Below, piece by piece: positions 61,305-64,000 of a stretch of 64,000 nt of DNA. Every line of letters begins with the position of its first letter. Positions within the stretch are counted from its first letter, which is position 1. Source of the DNA: Pseudomonas kilonensis (GTDB taxonomy: Bacteria; Pseudomonadota; Gammaproteobacteria; Pseudomonadales; Pseudomonadaceae); contig NZ_LHVH01000023.1 in assembly GCF_001269885.1 (NCBI RefSeq), positions 1 to 64,000 on the forward strand. Reading direction: 5' to 3'. The notes under the pieces are model-generated. The model was not told where the DNA came from. It saw only the letters and a list, made by a program, of their open reading frames with translations, and did not search any database. Position numbers and translations under genes: made by a program.

Positions 61305-62084
61305 TCAGGTAAAAATCGCCACCGTCTGGCGTGCCCAAAGCACGCGGCGGCCGCTTTCGTCCCATATCTCCATGTCCTGTAGCGAGTACCCTTCCAGCGC
61401 CTGCTGGCTGAAAGAGCTGACGAGGAACCATTCGCCGACAGCGGCTGGCTGCGGCAGGTCAATCATCCAGGACGCGGAGCTGATAGCGGCGGGTTCGGTG
61501 AAACAGGTCATGGCGGCCGGCGGCAAACTGTCAGCCAGTGCAATCAGGGCAACGGCCGGGTCCACGCCCTGGGCATCCAGATGGCGTACCCACATCAATA
61601 ATTCGGGACTTTCAGCACCGGACACCGGCAGCGAACCGCCTGCAGGACGCATCTCGAAGTTATAGGCGCAAGCCGGAGCAATCTTGCTGTCCAGCGCCAG
61701 GGTGGCGTAGTGAGACGGTCCCGCCACAAACGGCCGGCCCCAGGAATCGTGCGTAATCTTGCTCGCCCGGGGCTGGGCGAACAGCAGAATCGTGCGCAAC
61801 GCAAGGTCATTGCCCGACAGGCAGTCGACGGATACCGAGGTGACTGAGCGTCCTTGGCGTAACACGCTTACATCGAACGTCTGGGCCTGCGTCACCGGGG
61901 CGATGAACGACACCTGGGCGGACTTGAACGGAGGAAAATCCGCCGGACGCTCCCGCAAGACCGCCTGCAGCGACAACGCCGCCGAAAGCCCGCCAAAGAT
62001 GGTACGACCTTGCTGCCAGTTGGGCGGAGAAACAAAGGGGGCGTCTGGATCGAATTGCTGCAGCAGTTTGGCAAAGCTCGTCAT
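61305..62084 (-). CDS. acyl-CoA thioesterase II-like double-hotdog protein
   Basis: 259 residues from ATG 62084 (MTSFAKLLQQFDPD). An ATG at 62117 (MTHLLLAWGVG) would lie close to the operator and lacks a ribosome site. Thioesterase-like marks: NWQQGRTIFGGLSAALSLQA (about 22-41), SAQVSFIAPV near 55, ADSLPPAAM with an Asp (about 186) and SSASWMIDLP near 203. TesB-type enzymes hydrolyse acyl-CoA; catalysis needs Asp, Thr/Ser and Gln, of which the Gln is not obvious here. It is the first gene of a unit with FadL. Confidence 0.85.
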   Translation of the reverse strand: MTSFAKLLQQFDPDAPFVSPPNWQQGRTIFGGLSAALSLQAVLRERPADFPPFKSAQVSFIAPVTQAQTFDVSVLRQGRSVTSVSVDCLSGNDLALRTILLFAQPRASKITHDSWGRPFVAGPSHYATLALDSKIAPACAYNFEMRPAGGSLPVSGAESPELLMWVRHLDAQGVDPAVALIALADSLPPAAMTCFTEPAAISSASWMIDLPQPAAVGEWFLVSSFSQQALEGYSLQDMEIWDESGRRVLWARQTVAIFT

Positions 62085-62126
62085 ACCGACGCCCCAGGCT
62101 AAGAGCAGATGCGTCATATTTATTCA

Positions 62127-62152
62127 TGTGACCATTTGTGTCAATGGTCACG
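62127..62152. promoter_or_regulatory. TetR-type operator D, before the thioesterase-FadL unit
   Basis: TGTGACCA-tttgtgtcaa-TGGTCACG has one mismatch to the consensus. Its 10-bp spacer is identical to that of operator B except one base, and on the minus strand gives TTGACA. It ends 42 bp before the ATG at 62084. Confidence 0.75.
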
Positions 62153-62254
62153 AACAGGATAAATAAAGGCGAACATCAGTCGCTGGAACGGGAGGTGAAT
62201 CGGATGGGTAAAGGCGGCGCCTGCAATGGCCTGGGTGCAATCTTCAGCCACAGC

Positions 62255-62875
62255 TCAAGGCATGAGGCTGCGCAAGATCAGGTTGCAGGTGAGCGTGGGG
62301 GCAACCTCGACGTAATCGAGGCTGTACTGCAGCAGCAAGGGATTGACGAAAGGCCGCAGCGCCAGATGGATCGCGTCTACGGTTTCGTCCAATGGCGTCT
62401 TGCGTTCGAACTCGCCCAGTTCGCGTCCCTCGCGCACGATTTGCAACACGAAGCTCTTGATCCGAGCGTTATAGACTTGCGAACTGGGCCATTGCTCAGA
62501 CGCGGAAAACGCCGCAATGTCATAGAGCTTGCGGTCATTGAAAAACAGGTTTACGCCTGTGGTAATCAGGGCCTTGACCAGGCGGCGAAAACGCTCCGTC
62601 GCTGAAAGCCCGTCTTCGCTGATGGCCTGCTCCACCGCCGCGACGATTTCTGCCAGGCACTGGCTGCAGATGGCCTCGCCAATCGCCTGCTTGGAGTCGA
62701 AGAACTTGTAGATGTAGGCCTTGGAGAACCCGATGGCCTTGGCCAGGTCGGACACCGTGGTCTTGCCATAGCCGTATTGACTGAAATGCTCGTTGGCCGC
62801 CGCGACAATCTGGTTTCGAATGTCGTGATCGGCGGGGCCGCGGGTGCTGGGCGAAGGTATTGAGGGCTGGTTCAT
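62255..62875 (-). CDS. TetR/AcrR family transcriptional repressor
   Basis: 206 residues. The HTH is at about 22-66 (ANEHFSQYGYGKTTVSDLAK and AIGFSKAYIYKFFDSKQAI) and the remaining helices form the ligand/dimer domain (about 75-206), which is rich in Phe, Leu and Tyr in the region NLFFNDRKLYDIAAFSASEQW and ends LNLILRSLMP-like. It is on the same strand as, and just upstream of, the thioesterase-FadL unit. One matching operator lies 37 bp upstream of its own start and three more before other genes of the locus, indicating autorepression and local control. Confidence 0.9.
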   Translation of the reverse strand: MNQPSIPSPSTRGPADHDIRNQIVAAANEHFSQYGYGKTTVSDLAKAIGFSKAYIYKFFDSKQAIGEAICSQCLAEIVAAVEQAISEDGLSATERFRRLVKALITTGVNLFFNDRKLYDIAAFSASEQWPSSQVYNARIKSFVLQIVREGRELGEFERKTPLDETVDAIHLALRPFVNPLLLQYSLDYVEVAPTLTCNLILRSLMP

Positions 62876-62912
62876 GGAGGCAGCTTACGCATCCTGAAGA
62901 TCGTTGACAACT

Positions 62913-62938
62913 TGTGACCTTGTTTAAAACTCGTCACA
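62913..62938. promoter_or_regulatory. TetR-type operator C, before tetR
   Basis: TGTGACCT-tgtttaaaac-TCGTCACA matches the consensus with one mismatch per arm. The dyad extends outward to CTTGTGAC...GTCACAAG (62911-62940), a perfect 8-bp pair. It ends 37 bp before the tetR ATG, fitting autoregulation. Confidence 0.72.
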
Positions 62939-62993
62939 AGCTGACCATTATCAAGCCACCGACAGCCCCTAATGTCAGTTGAGCTGCAAACCT

Positions 62994-63084
62994 GTGGGAG
63001 CAAAGCTTGCTCGCGATTGCGGTCAGCCAGCCGACAACGATATTGACAACTCTGCCGCTATCGCGAGCAAGCTTTGCTCCCACA
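62994..63084. repeat. REP/BIME-type inverted repeat
   Basis: GTGGGAGCAAAGCTTGCTCGCGAT is mirrored by ATCGCGAGCAAGCTTTGCTCCCAC across about 43 bp. It marks the boundary between the TetR locus and the VOC gene. Confidence 0.87.
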
Positions 63085-63137
63085 GATTTATGCCGTTTGC
63101 TCCTGACTGATAGGCATTAACCAGCAGCCCCTTCCTT

Positions 63138-63563
63138 TTATTTCGCGAAAATCTGGCTCATATCCTTGAACGCCTTGAACTCCAGCGCATTACCGCAAGG
63201 ATCGAACAGAAACATCGTGGCCTGCTCCCCCACCTGCCCTTTGAAACGTATGTAAGGCTCGATCACAAACTCGGTGCCAAAGGATTTCAGCCGCTCGGCC
63301 AGCGCTTCCCACTCCTGCCAACCCAGAATGATGCCGAAGTGAGGCACCGGCACGTCGTGCCCATCTACCGGGTTGCTGTGGACGCTCTCTTGGGAAGCGG
63401 TCTTCGGCTGTTCATGGATCACCAACTGATGACCGTAGAAATTGAAGTCGACCCAGTGGGCGCTGGAGCGGCCCTCTTGCAACCCAAACACCTCGCCATA
63501 AAAGGCCCGAGCGCCTGGAAGGTCATAAACAGGGATTGCGAGGTGGAAGGGAGAAAGGCTCAT
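63138..63563 (-). CDS. VOC family (glyoxalase/dioxygenase fold) protein
   Basis: 141 residues from ATG 63563 with GGAG 5 bp upstream (an adjacent ATG at 63566 is closer than usual to GGAG). Two beta-alpha-beta-beta-beta modules: SPFHLAIPVYDLPGARAFYG with a metal His, VPHFGIILGW with a second His, and FLFDPCGNALEFKAF with the metal Glu (about 126). These could hold a divalent metal as in glyoxalase-like or dioxygenase proteins; the reaction is unknown. It is divergent from a LysR gene with 101 bp between starts. Confidence 0.88.
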   Translation of the reverse strand: MSLSPFHLAIPVYDLPGARAFYGEVFGLQEGRSSAHWVDFNFYGHQLVIHEQPKTASQESVHSNPVDGHDVPVPHFGIILGWQEWEALAERLKSFGTEFVIEPYIRFKGQVGEQATMFLFDPCGNALEFKAFKDMSQIFAK

Positions 63564-63664
63564 CATGGCTCCTGTTGCTTTTGTAAGGACCGGGCCATCG
63601 TAAGGCCGGGCTAAAAACAAGAAAAACAATATATTTCTCTCAGTAACACAATTAATATTTGTGA

Positions 63665-64000
63665 ATGATCAAAGAACTCAAGACCCTTATCGCCGTAGCA
63701 CGGGAAGGTACTTTCGCTGCCGCAGGCAATAAAATCGGTCTCACCCAGGCGGCGGTCAGCGCGCAGATCCAGCGTCTGGAGGCCGAGCTTGGCTTCGAGA
63801 TTTTCGACCGCAAGGGACGCTCGGCTCATCTCAATCGGATGGGCCATCAAATACTCTTGCAAGCCCAGGAGTTGTTGCGCCTTTACGACAATCTTGGCGC
63901 GAGTCCTGCCGGGCTTGCCCCCAGCGTCCTGGTGAACATTGGCGCTATCGCTTCGGTGCAGCGCTCCTTCCTGCCAGACGCGCTCGCCAGGTTTCACCAG
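63665..64000 (+). CDS. LysR family transcriptional regulator, N-terminal part; 3' end outside window
   Basis: The ATG at 63665 opens a frame that runs off the window end after 112 codons. Its start, MIKELKTLIAVAREGTFAAA, then LTQAAVSAQIQRLEAELGFEIFDR, is the LysR wHTH (about residues 1-60), followed by the linker helix and the beginning of the effector-binding domain (SVLVNIGAIASVQRSFLP). It is divergent from the VOC gene, which it probably controls. There is no strong ribosome site; GTG at 63661 is out of frame. Confidence 0.88.
   Translation, partial: MIKELKTLIAVAREGTFAAAGNKIGLTQAAVSAQIQRLEAELGFEIFDRKGRSAHLNRMGHQILLQAQELLRLYDNLGASPAGLAPSVLVNIGAIASVQRSFLPDALARFHQ

Overview
The window looks like chromosomal DNA of a fluorescent-group Pseudomonas. 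I infer this from GC-rich coding sequence, an OprD-family porin, several AraC/LysR/Lrp/MocR regulators, the malQ-treY-DUF2934-glgX order, and the many REP/BIME-type inverted repeats built on GTGGGAGC...GCTCGCGA in the intergenic gaps. No rRNA, tRNA, insertion sequence, prophage or CRISPR array was seen.

Layout. (1) 1-8494: glycogen/trehalose block with malQ (cut by the window start), treY, a DUF2934 protein and glgX, followed by a PIG-L-type deacetylase and an endonuclease/exonuclease/phosphatase-fold protein. (2) 8675-12310: an autotransporter and a neighbouring paralogue that keeps the beta-barrel but has almost no passenger. (3) 12595-26500: housekeeping and scattered genes: a GapN-like aldehyde dehydrogenase, an EamA exporter divergent from an Lrp-type regulator, an exported CxxCH protein, a UvrD-like helicase with a glycine-periodic N-terminus, pirin, phosphoglucomutase, a MocR-type regulator and a 496-residue protein I do not recognise. 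(4) 26501-33862: oxidoreductases each paired with a regulator (MDR/LysR, old yellow enzyme/HxlR, aldo-keto reductase/AraC) and a membrane protein; part of this is lower in GC. (5) 34009-40351: an apparent aromatic/organic-acid uptake and activation cluster (AraC, MFS symporter, nitroreductase, acyl-CoA ligase, OprD porin). (6) 40462-48746: a tandem universal stress protein behind a perfect Anr/FNR box, a 2-haloacid-dehalogenase-like HAD enzyme, and an amine/amino-acid set (APC permease, AraC, class III aminotransferase, aldehyde dehydrogenase) plus cytochrome b561. (7) 48785-51047: a small SDR / AcuI-like reductase / membrane-protein operon with two palindromes upstream. (8) 51871-62875: a ketoacyl-ACP synthase-like enzyme, a complete RND tripartite pump, an SDR, a FadL-type outer-membrane transporter, an acyl-CoA thioesterase-like protein and a TetR regulator. 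(9) 63138-64000: a VOC-family protein divergent from a LysR gene cut by the window end.

The strongest new signal is in (8). The same 26-bp palindrome, consensus TGTGACCA-N10-TGGTCACA, stands 26-45 bp upstream of four genes: the RND adaptor, the outer-membrane factor, the thioesterase and tetR itself. It occurs in front of each transcription unit of the locus. This suggests one TetR-type repressor controls a single functional unit whose parts (condensing enzyme, reductase, thioesterase, FadL porin, RND pump) all point to acyl or other hydrophobic molecules. Other sequence-level signals are a double palindrome between the old yellow enzyme and HxlR genes, the Anr box before the stress protein, and two perfect palindromes before the SDR operon.
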